From Coleophoma eucalyptorum (lineage: Eukaryota; Ascomycota; Leotiomycetes; Helotiales; Dermateaceae): a DNA stretch of 64,000 nucleotides. The position numbers and the translations under genes are program-made. The stretch spans positions 248,001 to 312,000 of the forward strand of contig JALRME010000017.1 in the NCBI GenBank assembly GCA_026120035.1, written 5' to 3'. Within the stretch, counting starts at the first letter, position 1. Each line of letters opens with the position of its first letter. The notes under the pieces are model-generated. The model was not told the origin of the DNA, did not search any database, and saw only the letters and a list, made by a program, of their open reading frames with translations. Below are positions 12,421 to 23,482 of the stretch, piece by piece.

Positions 12421-12897
12421 TGCTGATGATGTGGTCGAAAAGTCTCAGCTTGACTGGTTCCGTGCTCCCATCAAGGGGAGAATTTGTAACTGTCGATATG
12501 TGTTGGTTGAGAGGTGCTGATGGAAGTAAGTAATTGCAAAAGAAATGATCGCATCAGGCTAGGCAGCAAGATCAATTGTAGCTTTTGACTAGTATTGTCG
12601 TGGGCGTGCTGTATAGGAAGTGAATGCGACGACAATATTAATCTTCTAACTATTCGGACCAGTTTCGATTTCTGCCAGTACCGTAGTCACATGACTTTAA
12701 GGCTAGGCTGGGAGCCAATCATGGCGACGTCGCTTAGTCGGGCGTTAGTTTGAGGTACGATTCCGGTGCTATGGGCAATTGACAACACTGACCTCATGCG
12801 CTTGACTTCCTGCTCTCCTCTTATCTATTCTATCCTCCCTTGAAGTTGAGCACCCACTTGTATTTCCCTTTGCACTTGTTTGTTCGAATCTATGACA
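12421..12897. promoter_or_regulatory. Divergent promoter between the AT-hook gene and the MTC1-like gene
   Basis: The 477-bp space between two start codons on opposite strands must hold both promoters and both 5' UTRs. A CT-rich stretch (ctgctctcctcttatctattctatcc) occurs about 65 bp before the plus-strand start, a common core-promoter feature in filamentous fungi. No TATA box is evident. Confidence 0.55.
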
Positions 12898-14541
12898 ATG
12901 GCTACCAAGAAAAGCAAGGCTGCGCCTACAGATGAGGAGCTGAACAAGCTGTTGGAGGGCATCGGCGAGGACGATGCACCTAAGCCAACTGCTTCAAAGG
13001 GAGCTTCCAAAACAGCCAAGAAAGCAGCTACACAATCCGAGGAGGATATGTTAGCTGAGCTGGAGAATCTTGGAGCTCAACCAATAAGTCGACCACATAC
13101 ACCACAGATCAAACCACCAGCTACACACGCGTCAAGAGCATCCCCAGGGAAGCGTACTACAGCAACTCCTCCACCAACCTCAACGCGAACAAGCGAGGAC
13201 AAATCTGCAGCACCACGGAAGTCAGTGGATAGCACTAGGTCGCTCCATACAAGCTTCACGCCTTCAGCAACGAGCAGCGAGCCTCAAGAGAACGAAAAGA
13301 AGGCTTCTGTCGCTGAACCAGCAGAGCCAGTAGCTACTGGTGGTGGCTGGTGGGGAAGCGTGTTTGCGACCGCCAGTGCCGCTGTGAAGACTGCTGAAGC
13401 TGCCGTTAAGGAGATACAGCAAAATGAAGAAGCAAAGAGATGGGCCGAGCAAGTAAAGGGCAATGTTGGAGCACTGCGGGGTCTAGGTAAGTAATGCTTA
13501 GTCGATATAGAGCCGTATCTCATACTGACTTGCACAGGCGGTGAATTACGATCGCGAGCACTGCCAACATTCACGAATATTCTTCATACGTTAGCACCAC
13601 CTATTTCATCTCACGAACGTCTGCAGATCCACATCACCCACGACTTTCTCGGATACCCATCGCTGGATCCCCTGATCTACTCCACGTTTTCCCGCGTCAT
13701 GGCTCAAGTTGAGGGCGGTGATCTGATGGTGATTCAAAGAGGACAAGAGTCCACAGTACGAAGAAACTCTGATGCTGGCTATACTGGGGGGAGTGCAGGC
13801 TGGAACGATGGACCTTGGTGGCGCCAAACTAACGAGCATCGCGACTTGGGTGCAGTGAAGGGTCTTGTTGAAGGAACCAAACTCGTTAGAGTCAGTGCTG
13901 AGGCCTATTCCAACGAATACTTTACTGCTAATGGAGGTTTGGAATTGGCCGCCCAACGAGCAACCGAGAACCTCAGCGAGTCAAACCCTGTTCGAAGTAG
14001 CGATATCTTCCTGGCCGTGCAGGCTATCTCTCATGATGCACCCGAAGATCTTTTCCAGGGCTCGCCTAAGGAGAAGATTGAGAGCGATGTAGTGGAAGAG
14101 AAGCCAAAGCCAGATGAACTGATTTCATTTGCTATCTACCTACGCGACCCTGTACACAGCATCACCTTCTACACAATCACCCAGTCGATTCCTGCCAAGT
14201 GGATCGCCTGGCTCGATGCCCCATCACCACTTACACCAGCATCCCCCACCTCCCCATCTCACCAAAAGACTGGATTCTTTGGCCGTGAGGGCGAGGAAGG
14301 AGTGAACCCAAACTTCCCAGAAGAGATAGCCGAGATTATCGAAAGTGGTGGTGTTGATCCACGAGAATGGGTTGCTGAATGGGTTGAGGAGATCTTGAGT
14401 TTGGGCACTGGCATTGTAGCTCAAAGATATGTTGCCCGGAGAATGGGTGTTGGTGAGGGTGGCATTGGACGTGGCAAGGCTAGAATGGAAGAGGTACTTA
14501 GTGATGGTGGTGGAGAAGCAGCACGAGCGGGCTTGATCTAA
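12898..14541 (+). CDS. MTC1-like (DUF5427 family) protein, 530 aa
   Basis: Resembles the fungal 'maintenance of telomere capping protein 1' family (DUF5427), known from yeast genetics but biochemically obscure; Golgi/vesicle roles have been suggested for yeast Mtc1. The N-terminal 130 residues are disordered and rich in Lys, Ala, Pro, Ser and Thr. A short helix-forming segment with W-W-G-S-V-F-A-T-A follows near residue 158. The folded C-terminal half contains H-I-T-H-D-F-L-G-Y-P, G-P-W-W-R-Q-T and the segment ending W-V-A-E-W-V-E-E-I-L. The single intron is 13487-13537 (51 bp, GTAAGT...CACAG). ATG at 12898 was preferred to the in-frame ATG at 12892 because it has A at -3 and G at +4. No membrane segment is seen. 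Family assignment is by recognition of motifs, not by search. Confidence 0.7.
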
Positions 14542-15198
14542 ATGTCTTTGTCTGGATTGTAACGAGGAATGGGAATGGTGGGTTTTTGGGGACTCTTGTC
14601 AGCAGGCTGGCGTTCTTCTGTACTGGGCAGCATCTTCTATGTTATTGACACCACAATTTTGTGGGCTGCAAACTTTGAAACAAATAGAACCTTTCAGAGT
14701 TGATTAATGACTATAGTATATTCTTACATGTCAGGGATAACGTTGCTGTGTTGCAGCATTTCCAATGAGCACTCCAGGTGAGATAAAATACCACTTCACA
14801 GTCAATGCCGTCTTAGCTATAAGTACTTGCTTCGTACTATTTTTACAAACATATCATCCCACTATATACACTATATGCCAGCACTTATGTACACCTTGAA
14901 TTAAGATGGCGGTTTAGCTATTATGATTTTCGAGGCGTCGGGGTAGGCTCAAGTCAACTGTTGCTACTTGCATTTCTTGAGCAGGCGGTATTTCTGATTC
15001 AAGCAGTCTCTTGGCTGAATGGTTGAGCGAGATGCTATGTCCAGCAGATATGAGCGGCGAGCATTGCACCCAGGATCTACTAAATAGAGGAACCTGTTCT
15101 TTTCTCGTCCTCTCGCCCTCACTTCTGACCTAAGGTTCAGGCCCGAAAGCCTCTACCTCGCAAATTCACAGAACAAATCCAAACAGGAATTGCTTTGA
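14542..15198. other. Intergenic space between convergent genes
   Basis: 657 bp between the stop codons of the MTC1-like gene and the GT32 gene. It is AT-rich, with several AATAAA-like and TATATA words suited to 3'-end formation on both strands. No gene was found. Confidence 0.6.
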
Positions 15199-16617
15199 TC
15201 ATCCAAATATCTTTTTGAGGAAGCGCTGTTTGAAGCTATCACCAGGTCGCTTTCCATATACGTGGTTCACGCAAGCCTCATCTTCATCAAAGGTGCCCGA
15301 GCCACTATGTCTCTGTCCGCTGGCCCAGACATTAATTGGCAGGATAGCCACACCTCTCATATTGTCCTCCTTCGTTTCCGCGGCAGAGCGTCCTTCAATC
15401 CAGGCAACGTGCTTTAAGTTCCTGAATCGTTTCCACGTTACCCTTCTCTCCAGTCCAGCGTCTCGGTCTCGGATCACATGGTCTGCGACAAGGTTCTCGC
15501 TCAATACTTCAAGAACAACGTCGGTGAACATGCTGGCACCGGTAACTTCTCCCATGTTAACTTGGTTGCCACTCTTCACTAGAACAGCCTTATCAAGCCT
15601 GCTGTGTATACGCATATGCGCAATCGCTCTCACAATGGCCCTTCGTATGATCGGATCGAAACGTTTCGGTGCCCAGACTACGAACTGCCCAAATCCAAAA
15701 CTCCGCGACCAATGCCATGCGGCCTTTGTCTGTACATTCCAGTATGGCTCGTCGAGTTCGACACCTACCATGAGACTAACATCTCGCCGTCGCTGTACGA
15801 CCTCCTCAATTGGGAAGCAATTTTTCATAGAGACGCGATTCCAGGTGTCTACCTCAGCAAAGAAACCGCCATGGTACCAAAGAAGAAGATATCGTAGCAG
15901 GTCCTTTCGTAAATCAGGTAGCTCTTCATATGCTCTCGCAATTTCCGGCGCCGACGCAAATAGCGAGAGAGTGCTGGTTGGTATCTGGTCTGAGATAAAG
16001 AGCTCGTACTTCCACTCTGGATTATTCATTCGCCATTGTTTAACCCAATCCTTCCATGCTGATGCCTCCCTCTTATCAGCAATCTGCCATATTGTATGAT
16101 TGGCAATCAAGTCCTGCTCGCTTGCCGGCAGTGCGCCGCGGAGCTGCCTCTCGAGATCATGCAATTGTCCATCCAGCGCCGTCTCGAATGCAAGATTTGC
16201 ATGTCGTCGGTAAGGCGAGGAATGCTCGTACGTTGGCGTCGATTGGTATTTTCGTACAGGTGGTTCGGGCTTCCCGGCTTGCGGTGTATGTGCGGCAGGT
16301 AAGGGCGGTCCGGTGCAGTGGGCGAGCAGTAGCAAAAGACACAGAGAGACTAGTACAATGAAGGGTAAGGACCGGATGCTGCGCAATCGTCGCACTAGAA
16401 GCATAGCCGTTGCCTTTGCGTTAACTTTGGCGGCGCGCACATTCGCGGTCATTGGGGTTGAAAGCGGCTCTGCAGCAGATGCAAGACATTCTTCGATCCT
16501 TCTGGCCTGACGCCGAAAAACGACGTACTTGACCTGCGGAGCGTCATGGGGTAAAGGGGGCTGTGGTGGAGGGATGGTCGCTTTGTCTGTTGCGCACTTT
16601 GTTGCGCGCAGTTCCAT
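15199..16617 (-). CDS. Och1-like GT32 glycosyltransferase, type II membrane protein, 472 aa
   Basis: Predicted Golgi glycosyltransferase of the GT32 (Och1/initiation-specific alpha-1,6-mannosyltransferase) family, which transfers mannose from GDP-mannose to N-glycans or related acceptors. One hydrophobic segment near residues 85-99 would anchor it, with the catalytic part in the lumen. The family hallmarks are present: I-W-Q at 177-179 and the block L-R-K-D-L-L-R-Y-L-L-L-W-Y-H-G-G leading to the metal-binding motif. That motif, normally DxD, reads E255-V-D257 here. The gene has no intron. The N-terminus is uncertain: M56 (417 aa) or M72 would give the short cytosolic tail usual for type II enzymes, whereas the first ATG leaves an 84-residue tail. 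Several GT32 paralogues are usual in fungi, so this is probably not the essential Och1. Confidence 0.85.
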   Translation of the reverse strand: MELRATKCATDKATIPPPQPPLPHDAPQVKYVVFRRQARRIEECLASAAEPLSTPMTANVRAAKVNAKATAMLLVRRLRSIRSLPFIVLVSLCLLLLLAHCTGPPLPAAHTPQAGKPEPPVRKYQSTPTYEHSSPYRRHANLAFETALDGQLHDLERQLRGALPASEQDLIANHTIWQIADKREASAWKDWVKQWRMNNPEWKYELFISDQIPTSTLSLFASAPEIARAYEELPDLRKDLLRYLLLWYHGGFFAEVDTWNRVSMKNCFPIEEVVQRRRDVSLMVGVELDEPYWNVQTKAAWHWSRSFGFGQFVVWAPKRFDPIIRRAIVRAIAHMRIHSRLDKAVLVKSGNQVNMGEVTGASMFTDVVLEVLSENLVADHVIRDRDAGLERRVTWKRFRNLKHVAWIEGRSAAETKEDNMRGVAILPINVWASGQRHSGSGTFDEDEACVNHVYGKRPGDSFKQRFLKKIFG

Positions 16618-18277
16618 CCCTGAAGCGAGCTGCTATTTTTGGGAGCAGTTGCATCGGTACTTTCATGTCGCTTGTCATCGCCAGCGCTCGTATGGCAAAG
16701 AAGAAACCAATCCGAAGTCAAGTAATTTAATTCCCGATGCGTCCTTCTGTACGTTACAGAAATTCTGGCTTGCTTAGTTGTGTCATCCGTCGGTTTAGCA
16801 ACAGCTCACAGAAGCAACAGATGCTTCTACGTAGCAGACCAAGCCAAATGAAAACCTTTGGGTGATGTGCCGATGCCGTGAATATATGTAAAGGAGGATA
16901 CCTAGCTTATATCTTCTATCATGCCAACAAAGACTCATCTTCTCAGGTCAGTAGTGGTGAATGGTCCGAGGCTCGAAGATTCGACCGGTTGTCACTGTCC
17001 TTAGCATACGAGAACCTTGGATGGGTCGGGCAGATCACCTACGAAGACTTCTCGCTCCGCTCATGTACACGGCTGCCAGAATTACAATTCCCAGAGGCTC
17101 TTCTCGCTTCAATTGAGGCCCTGTCAGCCGTGTTTTCTTCAAGCTGCAAAAGCCGACTAGTGAGCAATGCTTAACACACCAAAGAGCGGGCGTCTCAAGG
17201 AGGCATAACCTCAGCAGGCACAATGTGCCTTCGAAACGCTCACTTACGCAATCTACAATAATATCACATACCTCAGAAAAGACTAGGTGGTGACACCTGA
17301 TTTGGAGAGAAGGGACTTTAAATCAAATTAATTTGGACCCTTGATACTATTGTTGTTTCTGCAATCTTTGCAATGCCGCTTAGTCACGTAAGAACAGCCA
17401 GAATACAAGCAGGTTTTCGAAAGGCTGTTATATTTATCTTTTATTCAACAGGCTGTTAAAGTCTACATACTTGGAGAATTATTTGTATACAGGGTGATTT
17501 TTAGTTACTACCAAAAGGAGTTCGTAGATAGCGACAGTCATAACTCTAACAGTAGGAATGGGGCTTTTGTCAGACTCTTCCGATGAATTCCACATATGGC
17601 AAAGGGTTCAGCACTAATAGAATGTTCTTGAGTAGCTGTTGAAGTCCAAATTTCTCTTTTGTGTAACTATTTGAGAGAAAGACAATGTGGCAATTGAGAC
17701 AGTCAAGACAGTCGAGTGAAAGATAAGTAGTAAGCTATTGCTTGTTTAACTTTCGCCCTTAGTTGTTAGAAGCCCAGAAAGCCCAATCTCTCCCTTCTTG
17801 GAAGATTTTGGAGGTGTTGTAAAGTTCAGGATAACACCAATCAATTTATTCCCTCCAGCACTTCCTCAATAAGTTGGTTGTGCCATCATTGAATCAGACA
17901 CTGAAGACAGACTAAAGGACGTTGGAGGCGTGAGTAAACCTGGGGTATTTACCATTAAAATACCCTAGTCAACCTTCAAGCATGGCTAAAACTAAATACA
18001 ATTGCCAGAGGCAAGACCAGTGCGCACAAATTCCTCAGCTCACTTGGGCACAGTGACTCAACCTCGCGTGACGCGTTCTAGCAGCTTCTCACCTCTCTGT
18101 TTACCTTCTCACATTTTCCCTTTCTTTCTTTTATTCTAGCCTCTTGACTTTCTCAACTTCTCACCTTCTGGATTCCTCACCTTCTCATCTCCTAACTTTC
18201 TCACCTCCTAGCCTCCACCTCTAGAACAACACTAGGAAGAACTGCCAACCATCAGACATCTATCAATTACACTCATA
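16618..18277. promoter_or_regulatory. Divergent intergenic region between the GT32 gene and the BTB gene
   Basis: 1.66 kb without a supported gene; the 98-codon frame at 16878-17174 has no family resemblance. The last 150 bp (about 18110-18225) are strongly pyrimidine-rich with repeated cttctcac words directly before the BTB start codon, a typical fungal core-promoter/5' UTR composition. Confidence 0.5.
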
Positions 18278-19439
18278 ATGTTAAGTCCAAGTAAACGCTC
18301 TGCAGATGGTGAGCCATACCTGGCTCCAATAATCTTCAGTAGTCCTGGTTTGGATCCCGATGTGCGACTCAAGGTGTTTGATCAAACCTTTCACGTGCAT
18401 TGTGTTGTTTTGAAGCTCTACTCAAAGTACTTTCGTAGCTCTCTTGATTCTACCGATAAGACACCAGCTCCAGCAACAGCAGAGTTTAAGTATGACTATG
18501 TATCCGTCGTAGACTATGATAGCACATGGGGCCTGAAGGTTGTCTCAAAGGTACGTCGCTTCAGAAGCTTAAGAGTGCCTTGACGAGGGCCCGCAAGCAC
18601 TTTCACTAATAAGTAAATAAGATACCAAAGAATAGCAGAAATCTTCTTAAGAGATCTAGAATCCAAGAACAAGGTGCCTTTGAAAAAATTCTTTGTGCTA
18701 TGTACAACAAACGATATAAGATTGGCAGCTTTGAAGAACTGGAAGCTATCACGCGTGTGGCTGGTTTCTTCCACGCTCTCCCAATTACCTCCGCATCAAT
18801 TTCAATTACCCTATGGAACAGCCCTTGTATGAACCCTGCCAACTTCAATGATTCTCTATCGTTATTTGGGAGGTTAGGTACTGACAGGTTTTCATAGCTC
18901 TGGCTAAGGATATTGCTTCCAACGATGTTGCAGTTCTTATCCTTGCCAAAAAGCTTCGGAATGAAGTGCTTTTCCGAGAAAGTCTGGTATATGTAGTGAT
19001 GCATTGGAATTCGAGAAGTCACATCATCCATCCAATATTATCCAACCATCAAGATGTGGCTAGGACAGTGACATTAGCATATACCGGGGTCCTTGAAAAT
19101 CTTCACAAAGTCCACAAACTACTGCCACGCGCTTACAAAGCTACAGCGAAGAGCGAATTCACCGAAATCTATGATGAGTTCCTTGACTTGCCCCTGGAAG
19201 CTACATCCGATTGGACAATTGTATCGTATTACAAAGACATGTTAAAGAGTTTGCAAAATATCAGAGAACCTGAAGCTACAGAGTGGGATGAAGCCTTAAT
19301 TGATGCACTGAAGGAACTCTTGAGGAGTAACTTAAACCTAGATAACGATGGGATGGCATGGGAAAGGGGTCTGGGGTTTTTGTGTGCTGATGTCGCGGAT
19401 GCGGATCTCCCATGGGATCCGACAGAGACTGATTGGTGA
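18278..19439 (+). CDS. BTB/POZ-domain protein, 329 aa
   Basis: Member of the large fungal family of single-BTB-domain proteins, of mostly unknown role; some BTB proteins are Cul3 ubiquitin-ligase adaptors. Residues about 17-110 form the BTB fold: a strand-rich start (F-S-S-P-G-L-D-P-D-V-R-L), the diagnostic F-H-V-H-C-V-V-L-K-L-Y-S-K-Y-F-R segment, and A-F-E-K-I-L-C-A-M-Y. The rest is helical, containing the usual L-A-K-K-L-R-N-E-V-L-F-R-E segment. Introns are 18551-18651 (101 bp, acceptor TTCTTAAG chosen because it alone keeps phase) and 18827-18897 (71 bp). No second recognised domain is present. The neighbours give no functional hint. Confidence 0.75.
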
Positions 19440-19698
19440 GAGATCGATCGTCACTCAGCCCATTTAGCTACCATGGAGGAACAGTGGCTAGGGTGGATCG
19501 TCAAAGTTTTGACTGTTCAGAGATACTTTGTGTAAGATGTCAATCACAGCATGATCTGTGAGTTGTTGGACGAGCCTAGCAGAGACTTAATTCGAGGTTA
19601 TTCCATTGCACCAATTTCTACATGTGAATGCCATCACTGTGATCATATATATGCAAGCGATCTCCCCTCCCATGCTGCATTCCACACACTCTCACCAC

Positions 19699-20036
19699 CT
19701 AAGAACAAACGGCGACGCCAACGGTGTCAGGACTAAGGCCATTCCCAGAGACCTCGCCCCAGTTGGCCATGATGGTTTTACAGTCTGCATTGGTATATGG
19801 TGTTTTCATATTCAGGCACGTCTCGCCTGTGTAGTCGGACTGGCCGCCAAACTGTGCGCAGCTGTCACCTCCGTAGCTAACCACACCATCACGGTTGCAG
19901 CTACAGTCGATAGCAAGAACAGAGCTGGGAGGGAGACTTGTATTAGCTCGGAGTTTTTGGAGGAAAGAAGAGTGAAATGGGAACGGAAGAGAGGGAAATA
20001 CCTAATGAGAAGGACGAGAGCAGCGAAGGACTTCAT
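19699..20036 (-). CDS. Small secreted cysteine-rich protein, 90 aa
   Basis: This gene appears only after splicing. Exon 1 (20036-20002) encodes the first eleven residues; a 65-bp intron (GTATTT...TACAAG) follows, then exon 2 (19936-19699). The joined product begins with a textbook signal peptide (M-K-S-F-A-A-L-V-L-L-I-S-L-P-P-S) with predicted cleavage after V-L-A20. The mature 70 residues carry six cysteines (C23, C25, C38, C52, C64, C89), rich in Gly, Ser, Asp and Thr, with no known domain. Size, even cysteine number and secretion signal fit the broad class of fungal small secreted proteins, which includes candidate effectors, antimicrobial proteins and surface proteins; function is not assignable. 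It is convergent with the BTB gene, 259 bp between stops. Confidence 0.72.
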
Positions 20037-20558
20037 TTTGACGGGTTTTTAATTGAGGATTGGATTATAAATTTGCTCAGAAGGCTTTGGAGTCAGAGTA
20101 GATACTTGGATAGGAAAGTGAATGAGAAGCTGTTGTGCAACGAAATATCTGCACTCTAAGCAGAAAGCAGGCTCATTAATATACTCCTCTCCAGCTTCAA
20201 GCCAAGCCAAGTCTTAGAGAACATCTACCCCAAACAAATTATTTAGCAAATTACAAACAAACCCCAGGGAACTCTCCCCCAAACCATAGGTGCTGTTACT
20301 CTCTACGTTCTCCGTCCAATGCACAGCACTACCGGCATTATTGTCCAAATACGAAAGTACCGAGTCGATCCCTAACTAGGCAGGCAAAGGAACAAAACAA
20401 AGCCCACAGTACCTCGGGATGATTGGCACTCTCGAGGTCCAGAGAAGCTTAAACCAAAAGAAACCAACGGTCCTGTACCTCGTCTAATATATTACAATTG
20501 CATCCATCAATCAATGGAGCCCAAACCTAAATCCTCCGCTTTCTCGCTTGCCAGCTGG

Positions 20559-20590
20559 GCGCGCGCGAGCGAGAGAGAGAGCGAGAGCGA
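20559..20590. repeat. GC/GA low-complexity tract
   Basis: A purine-rich run of gcgc, gagc and gaga units in non-coding DNA; slippage-prone microsatellite. Confidence 0.75.
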
Positions 20591-21136
20591 CCGCTACTGG
20601 GATGTGCTTTTCCCACGTTTCCCCTCGGGGAGTCTGGTTAGCGAACATGCGTGAAGGATTTCTGGTTGTGAGCCCCCTCCCTGTGCAGCAGTGCTGTGCC
20701 CCCGACGACTCCTCTCGCGCCCTGGTTTGGATGCTTGTTTCAGACCTGCGTGCTGAACTCAGCCTCGATTCCAGAGGGGAGGGGAGGTGATTATTGGGGA
20801 TTTGGGTGGCGGTGGTGAGGTAAGGGGTGGGGGCCTCAACCACTGGATTTTTTATCGAGGTTGGTTGTTTGGTGGTACGAAATGTACGAAAATACGGTTT
20901 CTACCTTACTGAGCCGACCTGCTACGCCGGGGGAGGAGCTCCGCGCAGCTCGGCTAGCGGGCGATTGGTGTAGCCTCACTCGTCGTCCAGTGTGTTGTTC
21001 ATGTGCTCTTGCGGAATGGATCTTGGTAAGGCCTTGGCACGGTAGGAAGAAGTCGTTGCGACCTAGCTTGGATTCAACGTGTTTCACTTACCAACTTGCT
21101 TACTGTCTGTAAGAACTTAACTAGTCTAACATGGCT

Positions 21137-21229
21137 CTGGATGATAAATCGTCTCCTGCAACCGTTGCGGCATACCCACGATGAAGATGATAACATCTTC
21201 GGGTCTCCGGCAACGGTAAGAGCATCCAG
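21137..21229. other. Three-tier nested inverted repeat (possible structured RNA)
   Basis: Three pairs of complementary arms nest in register. The outer pair is ctggatg (21137-21143) with catccag (21223-21229), the middle pair accgttgc (21161-21168) with gcaacggt (21210-21217), and the inner pair gaagatg (21183-21189) with catcttc (21194-21200) around an ataa loop. All 22 pairs are Watson-Crick. Either strand could fold into an elongated hairpin with internal loops. No coding sequence covers it. It could be a structured RNA, a decayed hairpin element or chance; no family was recognised. Confidence 0.4.
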
Positions 21230-21250
21230 TGACCAGTATTATTGAGTAAG

Positions 21251-21272
21251 CAGCGCCTCATCAGCGCCTCAT
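21251..21272. repeat. Tandem duplication, 11 bp x 2
   Basis: The unit cagcgcctcat occurs twice without mismatch, about 20 bp downstream of the nested inverted repeat. Confidence 0.8.
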
Positions 21273-21855
21273 TCACTTACCGACAACTCCAACATCCAAT
21301 GCCGCCCATCCCAAAGGAAGCCAAAGAGAAAGCACTAGTCCCAGCTTTCCTTCTACGTTTTCCGAACATCTTTTAGGCCCAGAATGCATTGAGCACATCA
21401 AAGTGGGCTCGGGCCGTTTAGAGGAGAGGGACGAGGTCTGAGTGGACGAGAAAGTACAAGTACGTACATCTTCCATTGTAAAAGGTTTGGCAAGGTATGT
21501 AAACGTGCCGTGGGGAATTCATGGAGATAAGAATGGCATGTAGGGCGACGAGGCAGAGTGCGAGGCGTGAAAGGCAAGGGAAAGGGGGCGAAGGTAAGGA
21601 AGGGAAAACGCAGGAGAGGAGTGGATGGGGAAGCAAATGGGCAGCAAGTGGAAAGCCTAGTGATTAGCTGGATGGTCATGTATTGCTTTTAAGTTTCTGA
21701 TGTGCTCTGCTCCTGCTACTTATTGCTGCAGAGTTTCGGCGATAGAAATCGGTTTTGCATCTTGCATTGCAGCTTGCAGATGTCAAGTCTTTTAAGATGT
21801 CCGTCTCATGTCTCATCGGCAGCGAGCTAAATGAGATTCGGGACAGGATATATTC

Positions 21856-21907
21856 CGTACACACGCGCGCGTGCGCACACACACACACACACACATATAT
21901 ATATACA
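21856..21907. repeat. Alternating purine-pyrimidine tract (CG)n(CA)n(TA)n
   Basis: Fifty-two consecutive bases alternate strictly between pyrimidine and purine: a CG-rich start, a CA array and a TA array. Such tracts are the classical Z-DNA-prone sequence and are also mutable microsatellites. Confidence 0.85.
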
Positions 21908-23417
21908 ATCTATGGAAAAAAAAAATACCCAGTGTGGCATGTCACGTGCCAGCGGACAGCCCCCAGCCTTCCGCCGGAACGGACTTATTCAGCCAACTAG
22001 CCTTGGCACTTTGCGTCATCCGTCCGCCGGCCTCCCAAAAATCTGCAATCTCTTTTCCTCTTCAGTGCATTGGAACGATCACGTACATCTCAGGGTCCTG
22101 GGCCCTGGTCGCTCTTCTGACGTCGTTCGCAGTCTGCTGCTGTTAAATCCCATTCTAAGGGTCCAGGGTCTGCCCCTATCCCCGAGCTCCACCAATTTGG
22201 CCTGGACAGAACTAGATCCCTGACTCGTTGGGCTGGAGAGCAACAGAGAGGAAGGGAGAGCAGAGGGCATGCCTTACGTAGACGAATGCGCCAGGGATAT
22301 CGATGCAGATCTGGAGAAGTTATGAAACAGCATAAATGGTGAGTCTTATGGCAGCGAATTGCTTCGTTTGACCCTGTTCAGGTGGGAGGACCCTGAGTTC
22401 TGGCAGTTGGCGCTGCGGGTGAAGTGGTGGAGTCCTGTCTGTAGACCAGACACCGATGACGATGGTGATGACCATGAAGACCAGTGAAGATAACGATAAG
22501 TGACTGTGGTCAATGTGCATAGCACATACCCACGACCGAAGCTGGAGGGAGCAGTAGCAGCAGTAGCAGCCATATCGTGGCTGTCTCTGCGCTTGTCTCT
22601 CGTTGTGACTGCCCCTCCCTCACTTGCATTCTCTGCAGCTTAATAATCCTGCGTTGCGCGATTACCAGTTAGTCGTCTACAGCAGCCACACTGCTCCACC
22701 TGGGCCGGTTCAGCCGCCTTTCCTGCCTCGCTCTCATCTGCTCCTTCGAAAGCAGCGCCGAGTTGCCGTATATCTTAAGAGAATCTTGGTGATCACTTTT
22801 TTCTCTCCCTCTTCACCTTTTCCCTCTCTCCGCCGTGTGTATACAGTGTTGACACAGCATCCCGGATTGCTGCACTCTACCGTCCAGCGTTTCACCACAT
22901 CAGCCCGCCCCCCAACCTCCGCTCATAATCTTCTCTCCCCTCGTCCCACACGTCATTCTTCGCCCCGGGCCCGACGCCATTCCAAGTTGATTGAACCGAC
23001 AAGGCTATTGTTCAGTTCTAAGACGAGCGCGAGACAATCGACATCATTGCGCGGACGAAGATACCAGGGAGAAATCAGGTCGTAATATAGATTGCGCGGA
23101 AGCAGGACCGGATAAGCAAGAAGATCTTTCCTGGGTTTGGATAATTGGACATCATTTCATCATGCCGATGCTCGATGTGAGTAAATCTCATTAAATCTGA
23201 CGACCCGTTGCAACCCCTTTCTATTCTGCGGTTGTGCAGCTGCGTTCCATATCCCAGATGTCCTGCCATGCTTGATGGATGAAGTCACACTGCATGGTGG
23301 GATGGGAAAGGAGATTGTGCAAAGCTACAGCTGCAGAATAGATGCCTTGGCGGGCATAGTGCAGTGCGGTATGCCGGTCTGGTAGTGATAGTGGTGGAAG
23401 AAGGTATGTGGACTAAG

Positions 23418-23482
23418 GTAGGTAGGTCGGTAGGTCGGTGGTCGGTAGGTCGGCCGGTAGGCAGGTAGACAGGTAGGTATGT
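23418..23482. repeat. GGTAGGTC-type degenerate tandem array
   Basis: A run of ggtaggt, ggtcggt and ggcaggt words with a 4-8 bp period, in the presumed upstream region of the kinase gene. G-rich on the plus strand; no further function seen. Confidence 0.7.

Noticed and set aside
12880..12897. gttcgaatc word resembling a tRNA T-loop
   Set aside because: No acceptor, D-arm or anticodon arm around it; it belongs to the 5' leader of the MTC1-like gene.
16878..17174. 98-codon frame between the GT32 and BTB genes
   Set aside because: No family, no strong start context and no splice extension.
21831..22223. 130-codon frame with a His-Thr run
   Set aside because: Produced by the CA microsatellite; not protein-like elsewhere.
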